The notes beneath the pieces are model-generated. The model was not told the DNA's origin. It searched no databases and was given only the letters and a program-made list of their open reading frames with translations. A DNA stretch of 64,000 nucleotides from assembly GCA_002733765.1 (NCBI GenBank), contig NVWU01000011.1:1-64000 (forward strand), written 5' to 3'. Shown here piece after piece: positions 8,974 to 18,319 of the stretch. Numbering within the stretch: position 1 is the stretch's first letter; each line of letters begins with the position of its first letter. The DNA comes from Colwellia sp. (GTDB taxonomy: Bacteria; Pseudomonadota; Gammaproteobacteria; Enterobacterales; Alteromonadaceae). Made by a program: the position numbers and the translations under genes.

Positions 8974-9414
8974 ATGAATAGACATCTTAAAGTCGCTTTT
9001 ATGGTTGCCCCTTTCCTTGCTGTATTAGGTTACGTTGGTGCTGATTACTACAATGAAAACTTAGCTGCTGAAACAAAAATCATTCAACTAGCAGCGGAAG
9101 GGCATTGCGATATAATTAATCAAAGCTGTGTACTTAAATCAGGTGATTTTAAAGTGAATGTTTCTGATGAAGGTGGTGTTACAGAGATTAATTCTACTTT
9201 TCCATTGGATACCGCGACACTGTTTTTAGTGGATAAACATGATAAAGCGACACCATACCCATTAGGTATGCTAAAAAGCCCTTATTATTGGCGTAATGAA
9301 ACACCATTACGTAGCTTAGTGAGTAATAAAGGTGATAGCTATAAATTACGTTTGATTATTAAGATCAAAGGTGGCCAATATATTAGTGAGTTTACTACTC
9401 AAACGGCTAAGTAG
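8974..9414 (+). CDS. Hypothetical membrane-anchored or secreted protein
   Basis: 146 residues with an N-terminal hydrophobic segment (about 7-24, VAFMVAPFLAVLGYVGADYY), either an uncleaved anchor or a signal peptide. The rest is soluble and probably periplasmic. Two cysteines about 7 residues apart (HCDIINQSCVL) could form a disulfide. I do not recognise the family. Its 3' end overlaps the convergent thiamine-kinase-like gene by 69 bases. Confidence 0.7.
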   Translation: MNRHLKVAFMVAPFLAVLGYVGADYYNENLAAETKIIQLAAEGHCDIINQSCVLKSGDFKVNVSDEGGVTEINSTFPLDTATLFLVDKHDKATPYPLGMLKSPYYWRNETPLRSLVSNKGDSYKLRLIIKIKGGQYISEFTTQTAK

Positions 9415-10242
9415 AGGCGAATCATCAACTTTTAATGCGGATTGAAGTGCGAGCCACTGTTTTTTAGTCTGTTTTAATAGCACTTGTTTTTTTTCAATAG
9501 GCATTGTTTCTTTATATGCATTGAAATACCACAAGGCATTCATAAAGTAACAAAACAATAGATAGTGATTGAGCAATTGTGGATCAACATTTAGCGATGA
9601 TTGAAGCTCATATTGCTTAATAATTATTGTAACTTCATTACTAGTTAGATTGTTTACTGCAATAAACATGGCTAAATCATATTCAATTGGTGCAGTACAA
9701 GCACATCCATAATCTATTAACCAAGTGCTTTGCGCTTGATTAATTAACACATTGCTAAAGTTCAAATCCCCATGGCAACAAACACCATTTCTACTGTCGT
9801 TTAGTGGCATTATGATCAAGTTAGCAAGCTCTAACAGTGCTGTTTTTTGTAATGTTGAGTAATGAGAGTGACTAACGAGTGAGTTAACAATGTCTTCGAT
9901 TGCTAATTCAGCTGGTTTGATATTTAGCTGATGACATTGCACCATTAACTTAATTGTATGATGTATTTTTTCATCGATACTTAGTGCGTTTAGAGCTAAG
10001 TTGTTAGCGTCAATAAAGTTACTGATAAGCCAGTGCTGATCATGGTAAATAACATTGGGGCTAAGGCCAGACTTACTGGCACATATTGTTACTGATACTT
10101 CTGTATTGTCGCTGATGGTTTTAGCAAAATAGATCTGGTTATCCGCACTGATTTTAAAACAGCTTTGACTTAACCCCGATGATATTGTTGAAATGTTTTC
10201 TACTTGGATAAAACAAGGCAAAGCGCTGAGTGAGTTTTTCAC
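9346..10242 (-). CDS. tnk: APH-family phosphotransferase, probable thiamine kinase
   Basis: 298 residues with an aminoglycoside/choline-kinase fold. The catalytic loop is HGDLNFSNVLI (Brenner-type motif, Asp in HGD), followed by the metal-binding segment WLIDYGCACTAPIEYDLA. It is the last gene of the thiamine uptake operon, 5 bases after pnuT. Comparative genomics has linked such kinases (TnK) with PnuT and an outer-membrane receptor in marine gammaproteobacteria, where they would phosphorylate imported thiamine and trap it in the cell. Thiamine specificity is inferred from context. The 3' end overlaps the convergent hypothetical gene by 69 bases. Confidence 0.8.
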   Translation of the reverse strand: MKNSLSALPCFIQVENISTISSGLSQSCFKISADNQIYFAKTISDNTEVSVTICASKSGLSPNVIYHDQHWLISNFIDANNLALNALSIDEKIHHTIKLMVQCHQLNIKPAELAIEDIVNSLVSHSHYSTLQKTALLELANLIIMPLNDSRNGVCCHGDLNFSNVLINQAQSTWLIDYGCACTAPIEYDLAMFIAVNNLTSNEVTIIIKQYELQSSLNVDPQLLNHYLLFCYFMNALWYFNAYKETMPIEKKQVLLKQTKKQWLALQSALKVDDSPLLSRLSSKLTNILATFDLNNQT

Positions 10243-10247
10243 CGTGG

Positions 10248-10916
10248 TTACCCAGCAACAATGTCAGAAAAATCAACTTTATTCACTTTAGCTTGTCTAT
10301 AGATAGCTTGCCACTTGAAGTAACCGTATGCAGCAATTATGACATAAATAATAAATAATACGGTGGTAGGTATTAAGCCTTTTTCTATATAAAGGTAAAT
10401 AGAAACGGCATCAATGACGATCCAATACAACCAGTTTTCCAGTACTTTTTGAGTGACTAAATAAGTAGCGAACACCGCAAAAATGGTGGTAAAAGTATCA
10501 AGGTAAGGAAAGGCTGCAGGCGTATAATTAGCCATGACATAACCTAAAACCATGGAAATTACCGCTAATATAAGACAAGCCTTTACATGCCAGTGAGCTG
10601 ACCAAGAAATTATCGCTAAAGGAACTGTTTTCTGTGGCTGATTTTGCCCAAAATCTGTTGATGTGTTTTTCTGCCAAGCCCAATAACCATAAACAGCCAT
10701 CACTAAATAATAAGCATTAAGTGCACTGTCCATTAGTAGCAGAACATCATAAAAAATCACTGTGTATAAAGCGGTGCTAATAAAAGCGGCAGGCCAACAC
10801 CACAGAGAACCTTGTGCAGCTAGAATTACATAGGCAAGGGCAAGTAGCATAGCGACAAGCTCAAGCCAAGGGAGAGTTGTTAGGTAGTCAACAATGCTAG
10901 CAAATAAGTCAGCCAT
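10248..10916 (-). CDS. pnuT: PnuC-family transporter, probable thiamine transporter PnuT
   Basis: 222 residues with seven to eight hydrophobic helices in the PnuC arrangement. Family marks include GSLWCWPAAFISTALY and a terminal block NWLYWIVIDAVSIYLYIEKG (W..WI..D..S), which forms the vitamin-binding core in PnuC proteins. PnuC proteins carry out facilitated diffusion of vitamin precursors across the inner membrane, with trapping by phosphorylation. The neighbouring TPP riboswitch, thiamine-binding protein and kinase point to thiamine rather than nicotinamide riboside. Its start overlaps the stop of the upstream gene (TAATG). Confidence 0.88.
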   Translation of the reverse strand: MADLFASIVDYLTTLPWLELVAMLLALAYVILAAQGSLWCWPAAFISTALYTVIFYDVLLLMDSALNAYYLVMAVYGYWAWQKNTSTDFGQNQPQKTVPLAIISWSAHWHVKACLILAVISMVLGYVMANYTPAAFPYLDTFTTIFAVFATYLVTQKVLENWLYWIVIDAVSIYLYIEKGLIPTTVLFIIYVIIAAYGYFKWQAIYRQAKVNKVDFSDIVAG

Positions 10917-11182
10917 TAGCTTTCTGGTTCTACTACTGAGCGATCACCATTAATAAACTTACAAACAAATACAGCGGCATTGGTAGTGCTATGAACTTGT
11001 TTAATCTCGCGCATTACATTACTTACGGCTAAGTCGTAATCACCAAATACTTGCGTGCTCATACCATTAGTGACAACCTTTAAACCATCAACTTGACGAA
11101 GGCGCTTGATGAAGGCCCATATTTCATCTTTGAAGTTATCCATGGCTAGTGGATATAAACTTAGTTCAATTGAGATTTTCAT
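10916..11182 (-). CDS. Thiamine-binding protein, YkoF/UPF0045-like
   Basis: An 88-residue protein starting ISIELSLYPL, with VDGLKVVTNGMSTQVFGD in the middle. This is the alternating beta-strand pattern of the YkoF/Thiamine_BP ferredoxin-like fold, which binds thiamine or its pyrimidine part. There is no signal peptide, so it is cytoplasmic. It is translationally coupled to pnuT and may buffer or hand over imported thiamine; that role is inference. Confidence 0.8.
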   Translation of the reverse strand: MKISIELSLYPLAMDNFKDEIWAFIKRLRQVDGLKVVTNGMSTQVFGDYDLAVSNVMREIKQVHSTTNAAVFVCKFINGDRSVVEPES

Positions 11183-11282
11183 AAAACTTCCTTAATTGTT
11201 CTGATTTACTTAATGACTTTAGCTTACGCTCAAGCTAAACAAAAGCTACTTGCTTGTCCTGAGCGTATAGATAAATTTAAGC

Positions 11283-13460
11283 TTAAAATTGATAGTCGAC
11301 CGTGACACCAAAAACTAATGGCTCAGACAATAACGTATATTGCTTCGGCACATAACCGTCACGCGGGTCGTTAGGGAAATAAAATCCACGGTTTGCATAG
11401 TCTTTGTCGGTTAAGTTACGACCCCAAAGTTTCACTTGCCAATCATCAGCTAAATAAGTAATTGAGGCGTTTAGTAATACCATTGCTTTTGATTTTACAT
11501 CTTGTTCAGGGATAGCCTCGTCAAGTTCGACCGAACCATTATCATCATAATCAAAATATCGTGTATCAGAGAAATAGAATTCATCTTTACCGTCGAGTGA
11601 TATATTGAATAGCCACGCATCGCTTGGTTGATAATTCACCCCGATGTTAAATTGATAATGTGGTGCATGAGACTGCTCTTCACCACTTAATGACAGGCCA
11701 TCGGCGGTAATAAAGTGGTTAAATTCAGTATCGAGTAAACCTAAAGAACCGTAAAGGTTGATGGTGTCATTTACTTGCCATGCCGCCTCTACTTCAAGGC
11801 CGTAATTGTTACCTGAAGCAGCGTTACCTAAGTATTCAACAAAACTGGTACTGTGATCATTATTGGCAATAGTTTTAGAACTTTTTACCTGCATGTCGGT
11901 TCTGTCCATATAAAATATGGCAGTACGAACATAAGCATCGTTATTAAGTAGTGACACTTTATAACCTAACTCATAGTTGGTTAAATATTCTGGGTCAAAG
12001 CTACGTAATTCATTAGGTAAACTACCATCTGTATTTACTCCGCCGGCTTTATAACCGCGATTGATTGAACCATACCAGAAGCTACTATCACTTTGTTGAT
12101 AACTAAGGACTAACTTACCACCAACCATCGTATCGTCAAGGTTGTCGGTAAAACCATCTGATTTAACATAATCTGCATTACGTTGTTCAATACGTAGTCC
12201 GCCACTCAATGACCACTGTGCGTTCAGTTGACTATCAAGCTGCCCATAAACAGCAATAGAGCGTGTATCAAAGCTTGAAGCGAAACTCTTTTCTGGCTTG
12301 GTATACTGACGTTGTAAATCTTCATCATCCTTTTTAATGTAAAGACCAACAACCCAATCGGTTGAACCGTTGAATAACTTGCTACTGTCGTTTGATAGCG
12401 CTCTTAACTCAAATGTTTGTGTTGATTTATCACGAAAATAATAATCTTGAGATGAATATTCCCAATAAGCATAATCTTGGTTTTCAATATTGGCAGGATC
12501 AGAAATTCCCACATAACTCCAATCTTCATCATAGCCATAAACGAGATCAGAATCTGCACTACTTACTAATGCTTTTAGAGTGAAGGCATCAAAACCTTGA
12601 TAAGTAAAATTAGCAGAAAAGGCTGACGTTTTTTGACTATCAACGCCTGGTTGATCGGAAAGAGTTTCACGAGTGTTATCAAGTGAAAAAGCATCGTAAC
12701 CATTGTCAAAATTAAAGTAAAAAGCTGCTAAGTCTATAATAAGTTCATCAGTGGCCTCTATTGATAGCTTACCTCTGACGGTGGTTTCGTCGCGGTTGTT
12801 AGTATTTTCTTTACCTAAATAGGTATTATCAATAAAACCATCGCTTTTATATTGATTAGCCGCTAGGCGATAATTAACCGTGTCTGAAGCAGGGCCTGAA
12901 AGTGCTAAACCTAGGCCGTAGCTATCATAGTTACCCGCATCTACTTTAATCGCGCCTTCAAATTCTTCTGTTGGCGCATTAGTGGTGATATTGATCATAC
13001 CCGCTAAAGCATTAGCGCCAAAGCGAGTACCTTGAGGGCCACGGAATATTTCTGCTTGCTGCACATCAAAAAGGTTGGCAATACTGCCAATGCCAGTGAA
13101 ATCAATGCCATCGATAATCATACCGACAGAAGGGTTGATTGGTTCTTTAAATTGGCTACGCTCACCAATACCACGAATTTGATAATAACGTGCCCGTTGA
13201 GAGCCGCTAGCAAAGTTTACATTAGGGCTAATGGCAATAAGCTCTTCAAGATGTTGGGCATTACGTTGTTTTATTTCGATGTCAGTTAATACCGATAAAG
13301 AAGCGGCTGTTTTCAATAAATTTTGTTGACGAAAGTCACTGCTAACGGTAATCACTTCAATCGTAGTGTTTGTTGTTGGTTTTTCATTAGCGCTAGCGCT
13401 TAAGTTAAAAATTAATGCAGAAGAAACAGCGAGTGTTAGTGTAGATTTAGTAAAATTCAT
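11283..13460 (-). CDS. TonB-dependent outer-membrane receptor, probable thiamine receptor
   Basis: About 725 residues from the ATG at 13460, chosen because it opens a good signal peptide (MNFTKSTLTLAVSSALIFNL, AxA site); an upstream ATG at 13568 would add 36 residues with no signal. A TonB box-like start (IEVITVSSDFRQQ) precedes the plug domain (about 50-160; FDVQQAEIFRGPQGTRFGAN) and the barrel, which ends in a terminal aromatic (VTVDYQF). It is first in the thiamine operon, behind a TPP riboswitch, matching the OMR1 receptors predicted for thiamine. It resembles the FecA/CirA-like receptors of marine Alteromonadales. Confidence 0.87.
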   Translation of the reverse strand: MNFTKSTLTLAVSSALIFNLSASANEKPTTNTTIEVITVSSDFRQQNLLKTAASLSVLTDIEIKQRNAQHLEELIAISPNVNFASGSQRARYYQIRGIGERSQFKEPINPSVGMIIDGIDFTGIGSIANLFDVQQAEIFRGPQGTRFGANALAGMINITTNAPTEEFEGAIKVDAGNYDSYGLGLALSGPASDTVNYRLAANQYKSDGFIDNTYLGKENTNNRDETTVRGKLSIEATDELIIDLAAFYFNFDNGYDAFSLDNTRETLSDQPGVDSQKTSAFSANFTYQGFDAFTLKALVSSADSDLVYGYDEDWSYVGISDPANIENQDYAYWEYSSQDYYFRDKSTQTFELRALSNDSSKLFNGSTDWVVGLYIKKDDEDLQRQYTKPEKSFASSFDTRSIAVYGQLDSQLNAQWSLSGGLRIEQRNADYVKSDGFTDNLDDTMVGGKLVLSYQQSDSSFWYGSINRGYKAGGVNTDGSLPNELRSFDPEYLTNYELGYKVSLLNNDAYVRTAIFYMDRTDMQVKSSKTIANNDHSTSFVEYLGNAASGNNYGLEVEAAWQVNDTINLYGSLGLLDTEFNHFITADGLSLSGEEQSHAPHYQFNIGVNYQPSDAWLFNISLDGKDEFYFSDTRYFDYDDNGSVELDEAIPEQDVKSKAMVLLNASITYLADDWQVKLWGRNLTDKDYANRGFYFPNDPRDGYVPKQYTLLSEPLVFGVTVDYQF

Positions 13461-13611
13461 AAAGATCTCATTAGTAAAATATACTATGGGATCCGGCACT
13501 GGGAGGTTATTTATTGTTGATGTACTAACCATTCCTACGCCGAATAATTTATCAAATACCAGTTTCATTAATTAGGTGAGCTACTTTATATGCAGGAAAA
13601 ATGGCCAAATA

Positions 13612-13655
13612 CGGGGTGTTTATTTAATAACTAGTTGTTCTAATTATTAAATAAA
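13612..13655 (-). other. AT-rich hairpin in the thiamine operon leader
   Basis: A ~15-bp AT-rich inverted repeat (TTATTTAATAATTAG with CTAGTTATTAAATAA) lies between the TPP riboswitch and the receptor gene. No U-tract follows on the minus strand, so it is a weak terminator candidate. A second small hairpin (GGTTAAAAGAACC) lies just upstream of it in the transcript. Either could be part of the expression platform. Confidence 0.4.
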
Positions 13656-13721
13656 TAACGAAGTAGTTGGTTCTTTTAACCAGTATAAATGATCACGTAT
13701 TTAGTGAGGTTGGTATAAGTA

Positions 13722-13836
13722 ATAAATTCCCGTCCAGGTTCAAAGGGTTCGCTTAATTTAAATAAATTAGTTTAATCGCATCTCAGCAGTTAATTTTAGC
13801 CTTATAATACCGGCTAATATATACTGCTCCCCTTGG
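13722..13836 (-). ncRNA. TPP riboswitch (THI element), apparently lacking the P5 arm
   Basis: Read on the minus strand the conserved order is present: AAGGGGAGCAGT, a P3 extension (TTAGCC...GGCTAA), ACTGCTGAGA with the invariant CTGAGA, an AT-rich facultative stem, then GCGAACCCTTTGAACCTG. GGGG/ACCC form P2 and AGCAGT/ACTGCT form P3. In normal elements CCTG is followed by about 20 bases making the P5 hairpin and then GNAGGGAA. Here CCTG is followed directly by GACGGGAA, so the P5/pyrophosphate-sensing arm seems deleted, and P1 pairing is not obvious. It lies upstream of the thiamine receptor operon. Regulation by TPP may be weakened or altered. Confidence 0.8.
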
Positions 13837-14046
13837 TTGGCGCGAAGTGTAACAAATAGCATTCTATTTTGTCGATTTAAAATCGTTGAAATTAGATAGA
13901 GTTAAGCCGCAGATAATCAGAAGCTAGCTAAAAGTCGTATATATATAAAAGCATTCTCTTGCTTATATTGGTATGGCTAGCTAATTTTTTCAGAACAATT
14001 TACCCTAAGTTTTTAGTACAATTTATTACCCTAATAGAGAGTGGTT

Positions 14047-17000
14047 ATGTTTCCCAATTGGCAATTAGTCAGTATCAGTTTACTTTACATTGGCTTGTTG
14101 TTTTTCATCGCCTTTTTAGGGGATCAATATAAGCATCAATTAGCACAAAAAGGTCAAGGTGTTATTTATGCTTTAACGTTGGGAGTTTACTGTACCTCAT
14201 GGAGTTTTTTAGGAACTACAGGGCAAGCTGCCACTAACTTTTTATCACACATACCTATTTATCTTGGGCCAATACTGTTATTTGTTTTTGCTTGGCCATT
14301 TATTCAACGTATTATTCGCGTTAGTTTAAAATTAAATTTGACCTCTATTGCTGATTTACTGGCAGCGCGTTTTGGTAAATCACATAATCTTGCCATTATC
14401 GTTACTATTGTTGCGTTTGTTGGCACTATGCCTTACATCGCTTTGCAATTAAAAGCGATGGTCTATACTTTTCAGCAGTTACAAATTGATCAAAGTCTTA
14501 CTAGTTGGCACATTGGTTTAGTTGTCAGTTTAGTCTTGGTGGTGTTTACCATTTTATTTGGTATTCGAAACATTGATGTTACCGAGCGACATCCTGGGGT
14601 AATGTTGGCAATTGCCTTTGAATCCTTAGTTAAACTCATTGCTTTTCTTGCGGTGGGCTTATTTGTTTGTTTTTCTTTGTTCGACTCGCCTATAGAGCTA
14701 TGGCAGAAATCAGGTGCTAGTTTAAAATTTGAACAGCAAATGAATGTTGATAATATTAGTGCTATGTCAGCGATGCTAGTGATTGTTATGGCTGCATTTT
14801 TATCATTACCAAGGCAGTTTCAGGTGATGGTCGTCGAACTGAAAGATCAAAAAGATACTTGGTTAGGTCGACGGGTATTTCCGCTTTATCTTCTCGTTTT
14901 TGCTTTTTTTGCCGCTCCGTTAGGTTTGGCGGGACAATTATTATTAGGTGATACGGTCCCTTCTGATGCATACGTATTGTTCTTGCCAGGTGTTGGAGGA
15001 CAAACGTGGTTAACCTTGTTTGCTTTTCTTGGTGCGGTGTCTGCAGCGAGTTCTATGGTAATCATATCGGCTCTTGCGTTAAGTACCATGCTGAGTAATG
15101 AAATTGTTTTTCCGCTGCTTTATCGTCGACAAAAGGTAGCTCAAACCAATTATGATAATTTTAGGCAACGTTTATTAAACATACGTAAGTTTTTAATATT
15201 TTTTATTATCATGTCGGGCTACGGTGTTTTTGTTATGGCATCGCCAGATACGTTATCTTCATTAGGCGAAGTTGCTTTTGGTGCTTTTGCACAGCTTACG
15301 CCTGCATTAGTGGTCGCTTTTTATTGGCGACGAGCCAGTTTGATGGGCGTTTATGCGGGAATATTAATTGGTTTTATTTTATGGTTGAGTTTGAATTTTT
15401 TACCACAATTCGGTTTGTATGCTTCTCCTTTTGCTGAAGGTGTTTTACCCGCTAAAACAACGGCAACCTTATTTAGTTTAGCCGCTAATATTATCGTGAT
15501 GTGGGCGTTGTCACAAATAAGTCGACAAAGCGTACAAGAGCGGGTGCAAGCTTCATTATTTTTAGAGTGGCAATCACCTACCTTATTGAGAGTAGAGAAG
15601 AAACGTCAACTTGATGTGATTGAATTAGAGTTATTGGCTTCTCGTTTTGTTGGTGAGCCTAAGGCGAAATCGAGTTTTAGTTTATTTCTTTCATCCAATA
15701 ATAAAAAACAACTGGGTAATGTCACTTATAATCAATTGTTACTGCAACATACTGAAAATACCTTAGCGATGGTAATGGGAGCGTCATCCGCACGCTTGGT
15801 ATTATCTTCAGCGCTTGATGGTAGGGATATTGCCCTAGATGAATTAGCGGTATTAGTTGAAGATGCTTCTAGTCAAAAGCAGCAATTTTCACAAAACTTA
15901 TTACAGAGTGCGATAGAAAATGCCAGTGAAGGTATTTCTATTGTTGATAAAAATTTAAAACTCGTCGCATGGAATAAAAAATATTTAGATTTATTCAGTT
16001 TTCCTTCTGATCTTGTTTATGTTGGGTGTCCTGTTGAAACGTTAATTCGTCATAACGTTGAACGGGGCTTTTGTGGTACAGGTGATATTGATAATCAAGT
16101 ATTTAGACGTCTTGAATATTTGCGTAAAGGCAGTCCCCATAGCTCTGAGCGACAACAAGCCAATGGTCAAACTGTTCGTATTGAAGGTAACCCATTACCT
16201 GATGGTGGTTTTGTTATGTTGTTTTCAGACATCACTGCTTATCGTCAAGCCGAGCAAGTATTAAAAGAAGCGAATTTAGATTTAGAAACGCGAGTGTATG
16301 AGCGTACGCTCACCTTAGCCAAAACCAATGAAGCATTAGCAAAAGCGCATGAGAAAGCTGAACAAGCCCATATTAAAAAAAGCCAATATTTAAAAGCCTG
16401 TAGTCATGATTTAATGCAACCTTTGGAAGCTGCCCGTTTATTTACCTCAGCATTAACAGAGCAAAATAATTTAACGCCAGTGCAACAACGACAAGTTGAT
16501 AATATTGATAGATCTCTTAAAGCCGCGAATGATTTACTGGCTGATTTGGCCGAAATTGCTCGCTTAGAAAGCGGTAATATTAAACCTAATGTTGAAGTGT
16601 TCGCCTTAAATGATTTGTTTGAAAATCTAGCACAAGAGTTTTCTGTTCTGGCTGTTGAGCAACACGTTGAATTTAGGTTAGTGGCAACCAAAGTATGGGT
16701 TAAATCGGATCAACATTTATTAAGACGAATTATTCAAAACTTAGTCGGTAATGCGTTTCGTTATGCTAGCCCGGGCAAAGTACTTTTGGGTGCCCGCGTG
16801 TGTAATGATCAGGTTTTTATTCAAATATTAGATAATGGCCCTGGAATACCTTTAGAAAAACAGGGGGTGGTTTTTGAACAATTTACTCAATTAGACACAC
16901 CTAATAGTCAGGCAGGTAGAGGCTTAGGTTTAGGTCTAAACATTACTCAATCATTAGTACATTTATTAGGACATTCATTAAGTTTACAGTCGAGAGAAAT

Positions 17001-17508
17001 GCAGGGTTGTAAATTCTCTATTGCGGTAGAGAAAGCGGCTCAATTAATGGTGAAGCCAAAAGTAGCAATACCAATGATGAGCATGGGTTTAAAAGGTATT
17101 ACGGTGCTGTGTATTGATAATGATCCCGATGTGTTAAGTGGTATGGTGGAATTATTGTCGGCATGGCAATGTAATATTTTTGCTGCTGATTCGCGTGAAA
17201 CAGCAATACAAGAGTTTACTAATCATCAAAATGAGATTGATATCTTATTAGTTGATTATCAATTGGGTTATCAATCAGGGTTATTGGCAGGCCAGCAAGC
17301 AGATGGTTTAACCTTAATTGCCGATCTACGACGAGAGAGTCATAGTTATATACCTGCGATATTAATTACGGCGACTACAGAGCATGGAATTGAGAATAAG
17401 GCAAAAAATGCTGATGTTGGTTTTATACGTAAATTGGTTAAGCCGGCCTCACTTAGAGCGATGATGAGTGCTAAGTTAGCGCAAAAATTACAAAAAGATT
17501 ATGGGTAG
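14047..17508 (+). CDS. crbS: Hybrid sensor kinase with SSS transporter domain (CrbS-like)
   Basis: About 1153 residues. An N-terminal sodium/solute symporter-like membrane domain with about 13 helices (1-500) is followed by a linker, a PAS domain (about 625-745; ENASEGISIVDKNLKLVAWN), a coiled coil, a HisKA domain with its phospho-His near 787 (SHDLMQPLEAAR), an HATPase domain (NLVGNAFRYA; DNGPGIP; GRGLGLGL) and a C-terminal receiver with Asp near 1070 (LLVDYQLG). This is the architecture of CrbS/MxtR kinases that control acetyl-CoA synthetase and acetate uptake. A GTG at 14041 is an alternative start. It converges with the crbR-like gene. The acs target gene is not in this window. Confidence 0.88.
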   Translation: MFPNWQLVSISLLYIGLLFFIAFLGDQYKHQLAQKGQGVIYALTLGVYCTSWSFLGTTGQAATNFLSHIPIYLGPILLFVFAWPFIQRIIRVSLKLNLTSIADLLAARFGKSHNLAIIVTIVAFVGTMPYIALQLKAMVYTFQQLQIDQSLTSWHIGLVVSLVLVVFTILFGIRNIDVTERHPGVMLAIAFESLVKLIAFLAVGLFVCFSLFDSPIELWQKSGASLKFEQQMNVDNISAMSAMLVIVMAAFLSLPRQFQVMVVELKDQKDTWLGRRVFPLYLLVFAFFAAPLGLAGQLLLGDTVPSDAYVLFLPGVGGQTWLTLFAFLGAVSAASSMVIISALALSTMLSNEIVFPLLYRRQKVAQTNYDNFRQRLLNIRKFLIFFIIMSGYGVFVMASPDTLSSLGEVAFGAFAQLTPALVVAFYWRRASLMGVYAGILIGFILWLSLNFLPQFGLYASPFAEGVLPAKTTATLFSLAANIIVMWALSQISRQSVQERVQASLFLEWQSPTLLRVEKKRQLDVIELELLASRFVGEPKAKSSFSLFLSSNNKKQLGNVTYNQLLLQHTENTLAMVMGASSARLVLSSALDGRDIALDELAVLVEDASSQKQQFSQNLLQSAIENASEGISIVDKNLKLVAWNKKYLDLFSFPSDLVYVGCPVETLIRHNVERGFCGTGDIDNQVFRRLEYLRKGSPHSSERQQANGQTVRIEGNPLPDGGFVMLFSDITAYRQAEQVLKEANLDLETRVYERTLTLAKTNEALAKAHEKAEQAHIKKSQYLKACSHDLMQPLEAARLFTSALTEQNNLTPVQQRQVDNIDRSLKAANDLLADLAEIARLESGNIKPNVEVFALNDLFENLAQEFSVLAVEQHVEFRLVATKVWVKSDQHLLRRIIQNLVGNAFRYASPGKVLLGARVCNDQVFIQILDNGPGIPLEKQGVVFEQFTQLDTPNSQAGRGLGLGLNITQSLVHLLGHSLSLQSREMQGCKFSIAVEKAAQLMVKPKVAIPMMSMGLKGITVLCIDNDPDVLSGMVELLSAWQCNIFAADSRETAIQEFTNHQNEIDILLVDYQLGYQSGLLAGQQADGLTLIADLRRESHSYIPAILITATTEHGIENKAKNADVGFIRKLVKPASLRAMMSAKLAQKLQKDYG

Positions 17509-17533
17509 TAGGTTAGGTTTTAGACTGAAAAAT

Positions 17534-17551
17534 GGCGTAATAAATTACGCC
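17534..17551. terminator. Bidirectional terminator between crbS and crbR
   Basis: A perfect 8-bp stem GGCGTAAT/ATTACGCC with a 2-base nominal loop lies in the 49-bp convergent gap. On the minus strand it is followed by ATTTTTC, a good U-tract for crbR. Confidence 0.75.
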
Positions 17552-17557
17552 TAGCGT

Positions 17558-18211
17558 TTATTTAAATCCAGCTTCTGATAGGTCTAATTGCGCAATAGCG
17601 ATAACTGCTTGAGTTCTGTTTCGTACATTTAATTTTCGAAAAATTGCGGTAGCATGTGCTTTTATCGTTGCTTCTGAAACATGTAGATCATAGGCAATTT
17701 GTTTATTGAGTAAGCCTTGGGCAAACATCATTAATATACGGTATTGTTGTTGAGTTAAACTGGCAACACGTGAGGCAATATCACAATTCTCATGATCTTC
17801 TTTACTGTTTTGAAATAATGGCGGTAGCCAAATATCACCAGACAAAACGGTCATGATCGCAGCAAAAATATCATCAACAGGCGTCGATTTTGGTACAAAT
17901 CCCGCTGCCCCATACTTCATCGCTTTGCTAATAGTAACATGGTCTTCATGTGCAGAAATAACAACCACGGGAATTTGAGGAAAATGGTTTCGGACATGAA
18001 TAAGTGTACTAAAACCATGAGCACCTGGAATATTTAAATCGAGTAATAAAAGGTCACTTTCACTATGTTCTTGTAATTGTTGCTCAAGTTCAGTGATTGT
18101 TTGTGCTTCAAACCAATTAGTGTTACTTAGTTTGGGTTTTAATGTGCCTAATAGTGCTTGTCTAAATAATGGGTGATCATCAGCTATTATTATTTTTTGT
18201 GGCTGAATCAT
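17558..18211 (-). CDS. crbR: LuxR-family response regulator (CrbR-like)
   Basis: 217 residues. The receiver domain (about 5-125) has acidic pocket DD at 11-12, phospho-acceptor Asp58 (LLLLDLNIPG) and Lys near 109 (VPKSTPVDD). A C-terminal LuxR/FixJ helix-turn-helix covers about 150-210 (NKQIAYDLHVSEATIKAHAT). Its pairing with the SSS-domain kinase identifies it as the probable CrbR partner, which in Vibrio and Pseudomonas activates acetate-utilisation genes. The gene is convergent with crbS. Its target sites may include the TAGACTAAAGT motifs at 6448 and 6551. Confidence 0.88.
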   Translation of the reverse strand: MIQPQKIIIADDHPLFRQALLGTLKPKLSNTNWFEAQTITELEQQLQEHSESDLLLLDLNIPGAHGFSTLIHVRNHFPQIPVVVISAHEDHVTISKAMKYGAAGFVPKSTPVDDIFAAIMTVLSGDIWLPPLFQNSKEDHENCDIASRVASLTQQQYRILMMFAQGLLNKQIAYDLHVSEATIKAHATAIFRKLNVRNRTQAVIAIAQLDLSEAGFK

Positions 18212-18319
18212 AAAATATTTCCTTAGATGTTATTTAGTCAATCTAACGGAATAATAGCAGATAACAATTCCTACAGGCAGTTATTTATATGCTTGGGAAA
18301 CAATTTTATCCATTGTTCT

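Noticed and set aside
13461-13568. N-terminal extension of the thiamine receptor
   Set aside because: The 36 extra residues precede a perfect signal peptide and would bury it; the ATG at 13460 is preferred.
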